This document shows positions 33,957 to 44,285 of a stretch of 64,000 bases of DNA, piece by piece. The stretch is from positions 82,778,445-82,842,444 of the forward strand of contig NC_092051.1 in assembly GCF_003086295.3 (NCBI RefSeq), read 5' to 3'. The position numbers were made by a program, and so were the translations under genes. Below the pieces are notes generated by a model. The model did no database searches. It was not told where the DNA came from and saw nothing but the letters and a program-made list of their open reading frames with translations. The stretch comes from Arachis hypogaea (lineage: Eukaryota > Streptophyta > Magnoliopsida > Fabales > Fabaceae). The first letter of the stretch is position 1. Each line of letters begins with the position of its first letter.

Positions 33957-34385
33957 ATGAAAGAAAAGAGAACAAGAAAGTAGGGAATCCTCTATGTCAC
34001 AGTATAGAGATTCCTTGAGGTGTCAGAGGAAAGAAGAATAGAAGGAGGAGGTAGATAGAAGAGAATTCGAACTTATCAAGAGGGATAGAGTTCGAATTGC
34101 ACCTTGAGGAGGAGTGTTAGTCCCTTAAATAGAAGGATGTGAGAAGAGGGGAAGAAATTTTCAAAATTAAGGTAAGAAATTTTGGAAATTTGGTAATTGA
34201 TTTTTGAAAACTAAGATTGGGAAAGAAATTAAGTGATTTTGAAAAAGATTTTGAAATTAGAAATTAAAAAGATATGATTGAAAATTAATTTTGAAAAAAT
34301 GTGGTTGAAAGGATATGATTGAGAATATATGATTGAAAATAAATTTAGAAAAAGAAAGTTTTTAAAATTAAAGTTGATTACTTGA
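33957..34385 (-). other. 5' leader of element K
   Basis: AT-rich leader upstream of gag with TTTTGAAAATT-type runs and a pyrimidine-rich portion. No gene. It ends abruptly at the D 3' LTR, so the primer site and 5' LTR of K are missing. Confidence 0.6.
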
Positions 34386-35845
34386 CTTTATGGTTTATCT
34401 TATGCTCAATTGAGTGGTTTTTATCAACTCTTGACCCACTTATTCATACTTTTTGCATGGTTTTACAATTAAAACATGCTCCTTTGATCTTATATTTACT
34501 AATATTAATCCTTTCTTATTACCATTTGATGCCTTGATATGTGTGTTAAGTGATTTCAGAGATTACAGGACAGGAATGGCTTGGAGGATGGAAAGGAAGC
34601 ATGCAAAAGTGGAAGGAATACAAGAAACTGAAGGAACTGCTAAAGCTGTCCAGCCTGACCTCCTGGCACTCAAACGACCATAACTTGAGCTACAAAGGTC
34701 CAAATGATGCGGTTTCAGTTGCGTTGGAAAGCTAACAACCCGGGCTTCGATTTGATATATAATCTGCCATAGCTGCCACGAAGCCAGGCAACACGAACGC
34801 GTGGATCACGCGGACGCGTGACCTGGCAGAAACGCAATCCACGCAAACGCGTGGACGACGCTTCCGCATCACTTTCCCGTGACCTGTACATACCAGAATA
34901 CACTAGGGCAATTTCTGGGCTGTGTTTGACCCAGTTTTTAGCCCAGAAAACACAGATTAGAGGCTATAAAGTGGAGGAATGCATCCATTCATTAACATGT
35001 CTTCCATTATTCATTTTTCATAATTTAGATGTAGTTTTTAGAGAGAGAGGTTCTCTCCTCTCTCTTAGGATTTAGGATTAGGATTCCTCTTAAAGGATTT
35101 AGAACTATTTCTTCTCAATTTCCAGGTACAATGTTCCTTTTATTTATTTTTTCCAATTTGGTTCATGAATTTTCATGTTTAACTTGATTTCTTTTATTTA
35201 ATGCAATTTGACGTATTTCAGATTTATCACTTCTTCTATTCCTTGTTATTAATTGATGTTCTAAGTTAGATCCTAACTTGATTTTGGAGTTGATTAATAT
35301 TTGGAGACCCTTGAGTTGAATTACTCAAGAGTTAAATTATAATTGGGTTCATTGTTGGCTAGCTCTCTAGTCACTAATGCTAATCCTTCCCAAGGGAGAG
35401 GATTAGAACTTGTGAATAGAAGTAGACTTGCAACTTACTTGACTTTCTTTTACTTTACTTGGTAAAGGATAACTAAGTAGAGGCAACCATCAATTATCAA
35501 TTGATCTTGAGAAAAATCCAACAAGGATAGAACTTCTGATTAATCTCTCCTTATCAAGGCTTTTTATTATTATTATTTTATTTCCTCTGCTGTTGCTATT
35601 CTTGCTTTTTATCTTAATCAAAAACCCCAAAACACACTTTTTCATAACCAATAATAAGAACACCTTCCTGCAATTCCTTGAGAAGACGACTCGAGGTTTG
35701 GATACTTCGGTTATAAATTTTAAAGGGGTTTGTTACTTGTGACAACCAAAACGTTTGTAAGAAAGGACTTTTGTTGGTTTAGAAGCTATACCTGCAACGA
35801 GGATTTATCTGCGAATTTCTAGACCACGCAAAAGTTCTCTCTTCA
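34386..35845 (+). repeat. 3' LTR of element D
   Basis: Pairs with 20978-22455. TATA box in gaggctataaagtggagg at about 34965. Ends CTCTTCA at 35845, where ORF3 of B resumes. Confidence 0.88.
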
Positions 35846-36690
35846 AAGTCCATGGACTATAGTCCCTCCAGCATAGAGAGGATGCTAATGGTGAAGAGGA
35901 GAAGCTCCACCCGGAGCTTTGAAGAAAGAATGAAGCAACAAGACCCTGGATTTGATGAAATCCTAAACGAGATTTGCATGCTGAATGTGCAATGGATCAA
36001 GGACAAGGATGGGATACCCAACCAATTGAGAAGAAGGGATCTGAGTCCCCAAGCTAGAGGGTGGCTGGAATTTGTAAGGAGGTCCCTAATCCCCACATCC
36101 AACACTTCAGAGGTGACCAAGGAGAGAGCTGTGCTCATATACAGCATCATGAAAGGTGAGAATATCAATGTGAGAGAGATGATTGCCAACAACATTAACA
36201 AAGTGATAAAAAGCACTAGTGACAACACAAGGTTGGCATTCTCCAGTATCATACAGAGGTTATGTGATGAAGCTGGAGTTGAAAAGATTATTGATGAGGT
36301 GATGGTGAAGCAAGATAAATTCATAACTGCCAAGAAGATGGCCAAAGTGGTGGCTATTAACCCACTTCAGAGGGCCAGAGAACAGAGAGCTCATGCTCAT
36401 GGGCCACATGTGCAACAACAACAAGAAGAGGAAGAGGCAGAAGAGTAACCACACTTTCTAGCACTTCAACCACCACCACCACACCACCAATAATGCAAAG
36501 AATGGAGGAGCTAAGTGCAAGACAAGAGGAAATTCTAGCTAAACATAAGGAGGATGAAAAAAATTATATGAGGAGGCTAGGATTTTGGAAGTCCAAGGAT
36601 GCTAAAGCACAAGAAAGTTCCTCCAAGCAAGATGAAAGTAACTCCTCCCCTTCTAAGAAGAAGGACAAAGGAAAGGGGCCAATGAACTAA

Positions 36691-37602
36691 AGATAAAGCT
36701 GCTCAAGGTTATTGACTCCCATGTTTGACACTCTCTAATTTATGAAATCATGTTTAAGTTTTTGTTGATTTACTTTCTGTCAAAATAAATAGTCATGCTA
36801 GGATAGTTTATGTTTTCTGCTCAGTTTAATTTCATGTTTGAAGTCTTTATGAGTCCTTTAGATTACAAGAAAGAAAATGTAATGTATTTAAAGTCTTCTT
36901 CAACATAAACAAAGTAGAGTTTGTTTCTATAAGAGTTACTGTGAGTTGTGCAAAAATAGGAAGTAAGAGAAACAAGGCCAAGATAGATCATCTAACAAAC
37001 TAAGGAATAAGATAAGGAATAACAAACTTAGAAGGTATAACAAGAAAAGGTTAAAGGGTGTTCCTTGAATATCCATAGAACCAAGAAGTAGTAAGCAACA
37101 AAGACCCAAGGCTCTGAGCATCAACTACTTGGATGGGAAAGAAACATTAAAAAGCTCAATAAAAGGGAGTTAAGGATCCTAGTAGATGCTTGTGGTGAAG
37201 ATGTGTCAAGAAGAGGCCTGGGCAAGTAGATTCTTAGGGGTGTTTCAATACCCAGTACCCTAAAACCAACTGGTTTGGGAGTGCTAATTGAAAGCTTAAT
37301 TAAAGGGTTGTTTTGAGACAAAACACTTAGAGTCGTGGTCAAGAAAGCACAACCAAAAAGAAAGTGAAACAACTCTTACTACTTCAAGGTGATAATCAAT
37401 AGAAAGGACCCTTGAAGCTTATTCTTGACAGAACCCTCAAAGATCTAAAAGTTCTCTATGACATTCAAACATTCATACATGTGTTGAACACTTAATCCTA
37501 TCCTTAGTTATGTTTCATTCATTCAAAGGCCAAGGTCTCAATTTATAAAAGGGCTACTCACATTGATTTGCTTGGGACAAGCAATGCTTAAGTTTGGTGT
37601 TG
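36691..37602 (+). other. Non-coding 3' region of element B with paired hairpin module
   Basis: No gene. It contains hairpin gggtgtttcaataccc (37238-37253) followed by aaaccaactggttt (37263-37276), matching the modules of I and F, and ends with ttaagtttggtgttg before the 3' LTR. Confidence 0.7.
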
Positions 37603-38117
37603 TGATGACTTGCATCATTTACCCTTCTTTCTTGCATAAAGAGGAGCATAAAAGAGCATAAATCTCAATTGGTCATTGTAATTCATGCATTAATTGATGA
37701 ATATTATGGTACATTGCTTTGAGATGAGTTGTGCTGAATTTCAGGAGAAAAAAGCATAAAAAATGGGAAGAAAGCAACAAAAAAGCTGGGCGTGTGAAAC
37801 TGGCGTGTCACTTGGAATAAACGCCACAAAAATGCATTGGCGTGGCATGCCAGTATTAAATTCCAGAGGAGAATTCTCAAGCATTCACAAGGGCGTGGCA
37901 CGCCAGACCCTGGGCGTCCCACCTAGTACAAAGTTCCAGAGAGCAACAATGAAAGACACAAAAGGGGCGTGGCACGCCAGGTTGGGCGTGACACGCCTAA
38001 CCCAGCAGCTACTATGGGCGTGCCACTTGAGCCAAGGGGCGTGGCACGCAAACTCATCACTCCAGGAGGAACCTTCACTATGGCATGCCACTTGGTATCG
38101 AAGGCGTGGCACGCCAA

Positions 38118-40602
38118 TGATGCACATAAACTAGTTATGCTACGATTTAGGAAATTGCACGATCGGCAAAATTCCTTCCGGCAAGTGCACCGGTTATCGT
38201 CGTCAAGTAAAAACTCACAATAGAGTGAGGTCGAATCCCACAAGGATTGGTTGAGTGAGCAATTCGGATTAGAAGTGTGTTCTAGTTGAGCGGAATCAAG
38301 AATTGAGATGATAATTGCGGAATGTAAAATTGGCGGGAAAAGTAAATGACAAGAAAATTAAATGGCTGAATCTTAAATTGCATGAATTAAAGAGCAGAAT
38401 GTAAATTGCTGAAATTAAAAGGGAATGGGGATGATTGCAAGAATTGAATTGCAGAATGTAAAGAGAAAGTGAAAATCAGAAATGGGGAATTCATTGGGTT
38501 TAGGAGATATTGAAATCTCCGAATCAAAACATGTAAATCTCTTCCTCAACCAATGCATTCATTAAATTTTGCTTGGCAATCTTATATGATTGGATCCCAA
38601 TTCCTTGGCTCACCAATGCTCTCTAAAAACAAACAAATTCCCAATCCCTTGGTTTAAATGTTCATAAGAAGAGATGATGCTTGATCACTGATTATACCAC
38701 ACAATTTCATGAACCACAATTTGGTAGGATTACATGTCACAATATCCATCCAAACCCCAATCCAATCCACTGTGAGAAAGCTTCTCTAGCATGAATCCTC
38801 CATTCCTTTCCCAAGGCTCCGAAGGATTCCAAATATGAGTAGTCTCTTTCCCAAGACAACTACTCAATGGAATTAGATCGAGAAGCTTTCTAACAAATTT
38901 CAAGAGAAAAGATTGAAGAAGAAGATAAACTATTATTGATTCATTGAATTACAATAGAGCTCCCTAACCCAATGAAAGGGGGTTTAGTGAATCATAGCTC
39001 TGAATTCAATTACAAAGAAAAGGAAACTAGCTAAAAGTGAAAGTAAAAGTTCTTTCTAACTTAACTTCTATCCTATTTATACACTTTCTATATTGAGCTT
39101 CAGTTGTGCTTCTTGGGCTTTGAGGCCTCTCTTTGCTTTCCTTTTGCCTTGGGTTTATGATCCATAATCTTGATGAGGTTGTTGATCCAAATCCTGTAAC
39201 ATTTATTGAGCCAACTTAGTGATAATCAAATAATGACACATGACTCAATAATTTGAGATTTCAAACTCATCAATCCTTCAGGCCCAATCCCATAAACCAT
39301 GATATTCAATTGGGTTTCATACCAAAGTAAGTTTAAGTTAATACTTGTGCTCAAAGACTAACTTAAATCACAATATTTTTGGCCCAGAAACCCTTTTCAA
39401 GAGTGGCGTTTAAGTTGTAGTTTAAGCTTAAACCGCAACTTAAACGCCAGACACTTCCAGTGAGGCCATTTGTAGAAGCACGTTTAAGTTTCAGTTAAGG
39501 TTAAACTGAAGCTTAAACGTGGAAATGGAAGAATGGTAGCCCTGGAGAGTAATGTAGTCGAACACGTTTAACCTCCAGTTTAAGGTTAAACTGGAGGTTA
39601 AACGTGGAAAAGGAATGAGGCATCCTGGAGGTCGAACACGTTTAACCTCCAGTTTGAGGTCAAACTGGAGGTTAAACGTGGAAAGGGGTGTAGGCATACT
39701 GGAGGTCGAACACGTTTAACCTCCAGTTTGAGGTCAAACTGGAGGTTAAACGTGGAAGCTTGGAATGGTGGCCCTGGAGGTGTCGAACACGTTTAACCTC
39801 CAGTTTGGGGTCAAACTGGAGGTTAAACGTGGAGGTGGAGAGAGCAACCCTGGAGTGGAGAAACTATCGAACACGTTTAACCTCCAGTTTGAGGTCAAAC
39901 TGGAGGTTAAACGTGGAAGCTTGGAGAGAGCAACCCTGGAGTGGAGAAACTATCGAACACGTTTAAGCTCCAGTTTGAGTCAAACTGGAGCTTAAACGTG
40001 GAATGGCCCCTGGTACTCTTCTTGGTTCTGGCGTTTAACCTCCAGTTTGAGGTCAAACTGGAGGTTAAACGTGGAACTCCTCCTTGGGTGGCATACTCAT
40101 TCTGGCGTTTAACCTCCAGTTTGAGGTCAAACTGGAGGTTAAACGTGGAATGCTCCTTAAGTGAGGCTTTTCATTCTGGCGTTTAACCTCCAGTTTGAGG
40201 TCAAACTAGAGGTTAAACTTCAATCCCAGCATTTCTTATCCTTCATGATTTTTGGCGTTTAAGCTCCAGTTTAGGCTTAAACTGGAACTTAAACTCCACA
40301 TGTTATATACAAGCTTCCTTTATTGATTTTGTTGCTTCCTTGCTTAGCCTCTTCTTCCCTGAAATCATCCAAACAATTGCATCAAAGTCTTGCAAAATTT
40401 CATGAGAAATCTTTCATTCATAGCATTTAAGTAATATAACTAAAACTCATGGAATTTGCATCAAAATCATATTGTTTGGATGGTTCATTACTTTGTTCTT
40501 CATTTAACCATTTTTGGTTACTTTAAGCTCAAGAAAATGCATAAAACAACTAAAACTAACAGAAAAATGCTAGTGAAACTAGCCTATGATGCCTTGGCAT
40601 CA
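38118..40602 (-). repeat. 3' LTR of element F
   Basis: Minus-strand ends TGATGCCAAGGCATCATAGG and ...TTATGTGCATCA. Twelve palindrome units at 39411-40296 lie upstream of a TATA box (minus TATAAAT, 39075-39081). Confidence 0.96.
39411..40296. repeat. Array of 12 long palindromes in U3 of F (3' LTR)
   Basis: Typical unit: arm cacgtttaacctccagttt, 6-nt centre, then the exact complement of the arm, about 44 bp. Units vary in arm sequence, yet both arms vary together: agctcc/ggagct units occur beside acctcc/ggaggt units. Spacers are unique and 20-50 bp long. Confidence 0.95.
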
Positions 40603-41704
40603 CAACACCAAACTTAATACTTGCTTGTCCCTAAGCAAGTCCTGAGTTAATTGAGAAGAAAGTATGAAACAGAAAGCAATTACATTGGCTATATTAGCAA
40701 GCATTTGAAGTTCATCAGAAGGGTTTTATGCAGAAAGTTGCAGCATCACTTTTTCATACTTATCAGGTAGGATTATCACTTTTTCATTGCATCCATCAAA
40801 AATTGCTATGGCCTCTTGTTATTCTTATGTCTTTGGCACTTTTCTCTTCTTTGTTTTTCTTTTCTTTTTCTTAGAGCTTCTTTTGCTCCTTGTTTGCTTA
40901 GTGTCATGTGTTGCACAAGCCTTTGGCATTTTCTTTTTCTTAACAGTGCACTACACATATCCACTTTAGGCATTTTAGTTCACATTTCTTCTTGAGACAT
41001 TGGTGCCCAGCACCTCTTTGTGTGACTAAATGTTTTGTATTGAGGTTGCTCTTGATAATGGACTTTTGGTTGATAATCCCGGGTTAGTTAACCCAAGTTA
41101 CCAAGTGTTGAAACACTCCTCAGAACCTATTCATCCAAGCATATCCTTAATACATAAACACCACAGGCATTTGTCTCAGAAGTTCAAACCATTGGTGCCT
41201 AGCTTATTTTCTCAATTTTTTTGCTTTTTGGTTGCCTTTTTCCGTGGCTTTTTCTTTTCCTTTTTCTTTCTTTTTCATGGCCAAAGACATTTATTCATCA
41301 AGATCCATAGACAATTTTTACTTCTACATAAAAAATGATAATTCTACACTCAAATTTTAGTGATGTGATTCAACAATCAAGCATGCATACCACCACTTAA
41401 TTCTACTTGATTTGTCACTAATTTAGCCGGTTACTTTTGTTCAAACTTTTCTTTTATTTTTGGAACAGAACAAGCATGGTACGCACTTGTTTAAGAAGGT
41501 GAAGTTATATCCAAACATCTAGGCATTCACTTTATTCAAAGCACTTAACAAACACACATACTAAAAAAAAAACGACTCATAAAAAAAAAAGACTCCACCT
41601 AACACTTAAATGACTTATGATGAAAACATTCATAAAGACAAGTCACCAATTATCATTTGATTATTAAGGAACGAGACCACCTCTTATTTATTGCTTGGTT
41701 CTTC
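40603..41704 (-). other. Non-coding 3' region of element F with paired hairpin module
   Basis: Begins with the minus-strand polypurine-like tract (ttaagtttggtgttg) at the LTR. Minus-strand hairpins: gggttaactaaccc (41081-41094) and agtgtttcaacact (41104-41117), matching those of I and B. Pyrimidine-rich plus-strand stretches at 40840-40900 and 41210-41280 are not coding. Confidence 0.75.
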
Positions 41705-43213
41705 TTAATTCTTGGGATCCTGCTTCTTCTTGCTTCCTGCCTCTTTTTGACCACTTGTGCTTCCTTTGTCTTTTCTTATGAGCTTTTTCCAGAATCCAGC
41801 CTTTTTCATCGTTTCTTCCACTCCCTTTTCAAGGATCATTGCCTTGTTTATTTCTCCTTCTTTCCTCCCTTTGAAATACTCATCATAAGCTGGGAATGCT
41901 GGGTCCATCTTGTGTAGATGTTCCCCTATGTAGTTAAGCTTGATTTGCGAACTGATGTTGTAGTCAGCTTGGACTGAGTATCTTGCATTCTGTAAAGTAG
42001 TGGCTTCCTTGATTGCCAAGACATTGGCATCTTGGTGTTGGCATATGTGGCTGAAGGATTCCTGTAAGTGTAGATTTTGTTCCCTTTGCAGATCAAAGAA
42101 TCTTGATTCAAAGTTCCTTTGCATATCCATCATTTTTAGATGAAAGTCCTCTTGTCTTTCCTGAGACCTCGTGTATTGCTGAGACATTCCTTCCATGATT
42201 TCCTGCATTCTGCTCATATCCATGGGGTCTCTGGGAATACGTTGTCTTCTTTCAGGAGTTGCTTGCTCTTCTTGCTCTTCTTCTCTGTCTTCTCCTTCTT
42301 GTCTTTCTTGTTCTGCTTCTTGCTCGGCTTCCACTTGTTGCCCTTCTTTATTTCTTCTTCTTGTATGTCTTGGAGGAGTTGGGCCAAGAGTCATTCTGTG
42401 TGCAGTTATGGCCAGCCCAGGATATAGCCAATTAGGTCTTTCATCCTCAAGTGGTACTTTGGCATCGATGCATAGTCTAATGATGGTGCTAGGGAAATGA
42501 AGCCAGGATTCAGGGTCACTTTTCTCACTAAACTCTTGTATCTGTTCAGCAATGAGTTTATGAACTTTGATCTCTCCTCCAACCATAATGCAATGTAGCA
42601 AGATGGCTCTTTTAGGGACTATTTCTGAAGAGTTTGCAGTGGGTAGGATGGATCTCCTAACTATTGCATACCACCCTTTAGCTTCAGGTGTTAGGTCTCC
42701 TCTTCTCAAGACTCTTGGAGCCCCTCTTGTTTTTCTCACCCATTCAGCTCTGATGGCACAAAGGTCTTCAGCAATAGTTGTATAGTCAGGTTCTCCTCTC
42801 ATCCTTTCGTCATAACTTGCTTGGCTGAAATGTATGTTTTTCAGGCCAAGAGTTTTCATGATTGCTTTGGGACTGAAGTCAACCTCCACCCCTCTCACAT
42901 AGCTTTTGTATGTGGGGTTCTTGGTTTGATCCTCCCTTACTGCATTTGCATAAAACTCCTTCACCAAGTTGATGTTGATTCTAGTGATTGGCTTAGTTAG
43001 GAGCTCCCACTTCCTCTTTTTGATCTTTTCCCAAACACCTGGGAACTCATCCTTTTCAAGTTCAAAGGGTACCTCAGCTAGCACCGTTTTAGGTCTCATC
43101 CATTCGGCTTGAATCTCATGGAACACTGATCTGTATCTCCATGCATCGAATCCCCTGTTTTCCTCCATTGGCTGCTTGTCTTTTCTTCTTTTGTGGCTAG
43201 ATGAAGCTGCCAT
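41705..43213 (-). CDS. ORF3 of element F, Transposase_32-like protein, intact
   Basis: 502 codons. I chose ATG 43213 (MAASSSHKRRKDKQP) over an upstream in-frame Met at 43228 because B starts at the same place. A basic N-terminus is followed by the conserved domain at about residues 25-270, with ININLVKEFYANAV, FSPKAIMKTLGLKN, LRRGDLTPEAKGWYAIVRRS and a KRAILLHCIMVGG block. Residues of about 280-420 are Glu/Gln/Arg-rich and likely coiled coil. The C-terminus is Lys-rich. Athila-like elements carry ORF3 where an envelope-like gene could sit, but I see no signal peptide or membrane segment, so I do not call it envelope. Role unknown. A TATA-like site lies at 43367-43373. Confidence 0.88.
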   Translation of the reverse strand: MAASSSHKRRKDKQPMEENRGFDAWRYRSVFHEIQAEWMRPKTVLAEVPFELEKDEFPGVWEKIKKRKWELLTKPITRININLVKEFYANAVREDQTKNPTYKSYVRGVEVDFSPKAIMKTLGLKNIHFSQASYDERMRGEPDYTTIAEDLCAIRAEWVRKTRGAPRVLRRGDLTPEAKGWYAIVRRSILPTANSSEIVPKRAILLHCIMVGGEIKVHKLIAEQIQEFSEKSDPESWLHFPSTIIRLCIDAKVPLEDERPNWLYPGLAITAHRMTLGPTPPRHTRRRNKEGQQVEAEQEAEQERQEGEDREEEQEEQATPERRQRIPRDPMDMSRMQEIMEGMSQQYTRSQERQEDFHLKMMDMQRNFESRFFDLQREQNLHLQESFSHICQHQDANVLAIKEATTLQNARYSVQADYNISSQIKLNYIGEHLHKMDPAFPAYDEYFKGRKEGEINKAMILEKGVEETMKKAGFWKKLIRKDKGSTSGQKEAGSKKKQDPKN

Positions 43214-43366
43214 TTTGGTAAGTGACAACTAAAGTTGACAAGGTGAAGCAAGAAGTGTTGTTGGAGGTGTGGTGAGATTGTTTTCGGCAAGAGATGGTTA
43301 TGCTATGATGAAGGAAAAAGTGTATGAAGGAGGATTGATGGTGTGGGACTCGTTCCTTAAGTGGTT

Positions 43367-43373
43367 CTTTATA
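43367..43373 (-). promoter_or_regulatory. Possible internal TATA box for ORF3 of F
   Basis: Minus-strand TATAAAG, 155 bp upstream of the ORF3 ATG, followed by a leader rich in C and A. Compare 20443 in element B. Confidence 0.45.
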
Positions 43374-44227
43374 GTGCCCATGAGTGCAAAATGAACGGCT
43401 AGGGTGGTTTGTGAAGGGTGGCTTGATGGTAAATATATGAATTGTAGATAAGGACGATTGGCTTTTCATTTTCTTGGAAGTATTCTAGATGCATTAGGTT
43501 GTACATGTAGCTTTCTTTTCTTGCAGAACTTCCTTTTCCCATGTGTTAGTTTCAAAGATTTATGAATTTTCCTTTTGACCAAGCACGTCCCTCCCTTTGT
43601 CTTTTTCCTCCATTTTTGTCTTTTCTTTTGTACCTGCACAAACAAACAAATTTGCTATCATTTTTCGGTCCATGTGAATTATGAATAGTATTTGCACATG
43701 TAAATCAATGCTTGTCTTTATGAGCTTATAGCCGTGACTTCTACATGTTTGCACACTTATTATTTGGACACCAAACTTAGTTTTTGGTTAAGTCTCCTGA
43801 TGACATGAAATCCATATTGGTTGTCCTTAATGAGTGTGCATATTTCTAATAAATCATAGTCACCTTGGCTCTTTGATTCTAAACAAAGTGACTACCCTAA
43901 GTAATTGAAACTAAAGCATTAAAACATGTGAATGGTATACTTGTCATGAATTTTGAAATCCAGAGGAACTTCTTGCTTTTCATAAACTGTGTTCAAAAAG
44001 AACACCAAACTTAATGTTTGGTTGTGCACCTTGAATGAAAGATGGAATTCAATTTGAGTAAGTTTGGGAGTGCCATGAGGTACACCAAACTTAGAAACCA
44101 ATTGTAATTACATGCACGGTTTAGTGCACTTAATCAATAGTTGTCCTGAGGATTCAAGTTCATGCATAAGAAACCATGCTTTATTGGATGTAAAGCAAAG
44201 CACTAAAGATTAAGGATACTAAAAACA

Positions 44228-44275
44228 ATGGGTTGCCTCCCATGAAGCGCTTCTTTAACGTCACTAGCTTGACGG
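44228..44275 (-). other. Conserved post-integrase motif, element F
   Basis: Minus strand carries GTCAAGCTAGTGACG, TTAAAGAAGCGCTT and GGGAGGCAACCCA, matching 892-938, 12066-12110 and 56452-56496. It is retained just 3' of the stop of the fused frame although integrase itself is mostly deleted. Confidence 0.85.
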
Positions 44276-44285
44276 TTGTCCCTTG

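Larger units (their letters stand above)
20978..35845 (+). mobile_element. Group 1 element D, inserted in ORF3 of B and itself interrupted
   Basis: 5' LTR 20978-22455, primer site 22459-22476, leader, ORF1 to about 24523, then foreign DNA (J, E, K), and 3' LTR 34386-35845. The two LTRs are clearly a pair (shared tatggtttatcttatgctca start and a CTCTTCA end). Both have lost the first bases of the LTR (TGATAAACC...), and no target duplication is visible, so the ends were eroded. ORF3 and the original 3' part of D are not identifiable. Confidence 0.8.
20687..36690 (+). pseudogene. ORF3 of element B (Transposase_32-like), split by element D
   Basis: 20687-20977 encodes a basic N-terminus (MAPPKSSASKKRKTKEP), a FNEYKFLSAFN region and a VREFYANAVP block. 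35846-36448 continues with the rest of the domain (YSPSSIERML, then LRRRDLSPQARGWLEFV and ERAVLIYSIMKG) and an acidic, Gln-rich tail; 36493-36690 is a further C-terminal piece in another frame. The same blocks in the same order occur uninterrupted in ORF3 of F. About 15-20 residues between the halves are missing, so the insertion involved a small deletion. Function of this family is unknown. Confidence 0.88.
9181..38117 (+). mobile_element. Backbone Athila-like element B (old, repeatedly interrupted)
   Basis: Pieces of one plus-strand Ty3/gypsy element: integrase (9182-9342 and 11671-12049), post-integrase motif (12066-12110), 3' non-coding DNA (12050-12441 and 19908-20686), ORF3 (20687-20977 and 35846-36690), 3' region, polypurine tract and 3' LTR (37603 onward). 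It is broken by a solo LTR, element C, element D and, in its 3' LTR, element F. Its 5' part lies beyond the left junction or was lost. The B pieces do not overlap and follow the normal order of an Athila-like element. Confidence 0.8.
43214..44285 (-). other. Region between gag-pro and ORF3 of F
   Basis: No credible gene. It has three copies of the AAGTTTGGTGT motif (about 43769, 44003 and 44082, minus strand), the conserved post-integrase motif (44228-44275) and a possible TATA box for ORF3 (43367-43373). Confidence 0.65.

Noticed and set aside
35852..36448. A free-standing host gene of 198 codons
   Set aside because: It is the second half of ORF3 of element B; the first half lies at 20687-20977 on the other side of element D.
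39491..40186. Open frames with repeated RLTSSLRSNWRLNVE-type peptides
   Set aside because: They are translations of the palindrome array, present in both directions and in both LTRs. There is no codon bias or domain.
41657..42785. Plus-strand frames opposite ORF3 of F
   Set aside because: Shadow frames of the intact minus-strand ORF3.
41705..43213. ORF3 as an envelope gene
   Set aside because: It occupies the envelope position of some Athila elements but has no visible signal peptide or membrane segment and is strongly charged.
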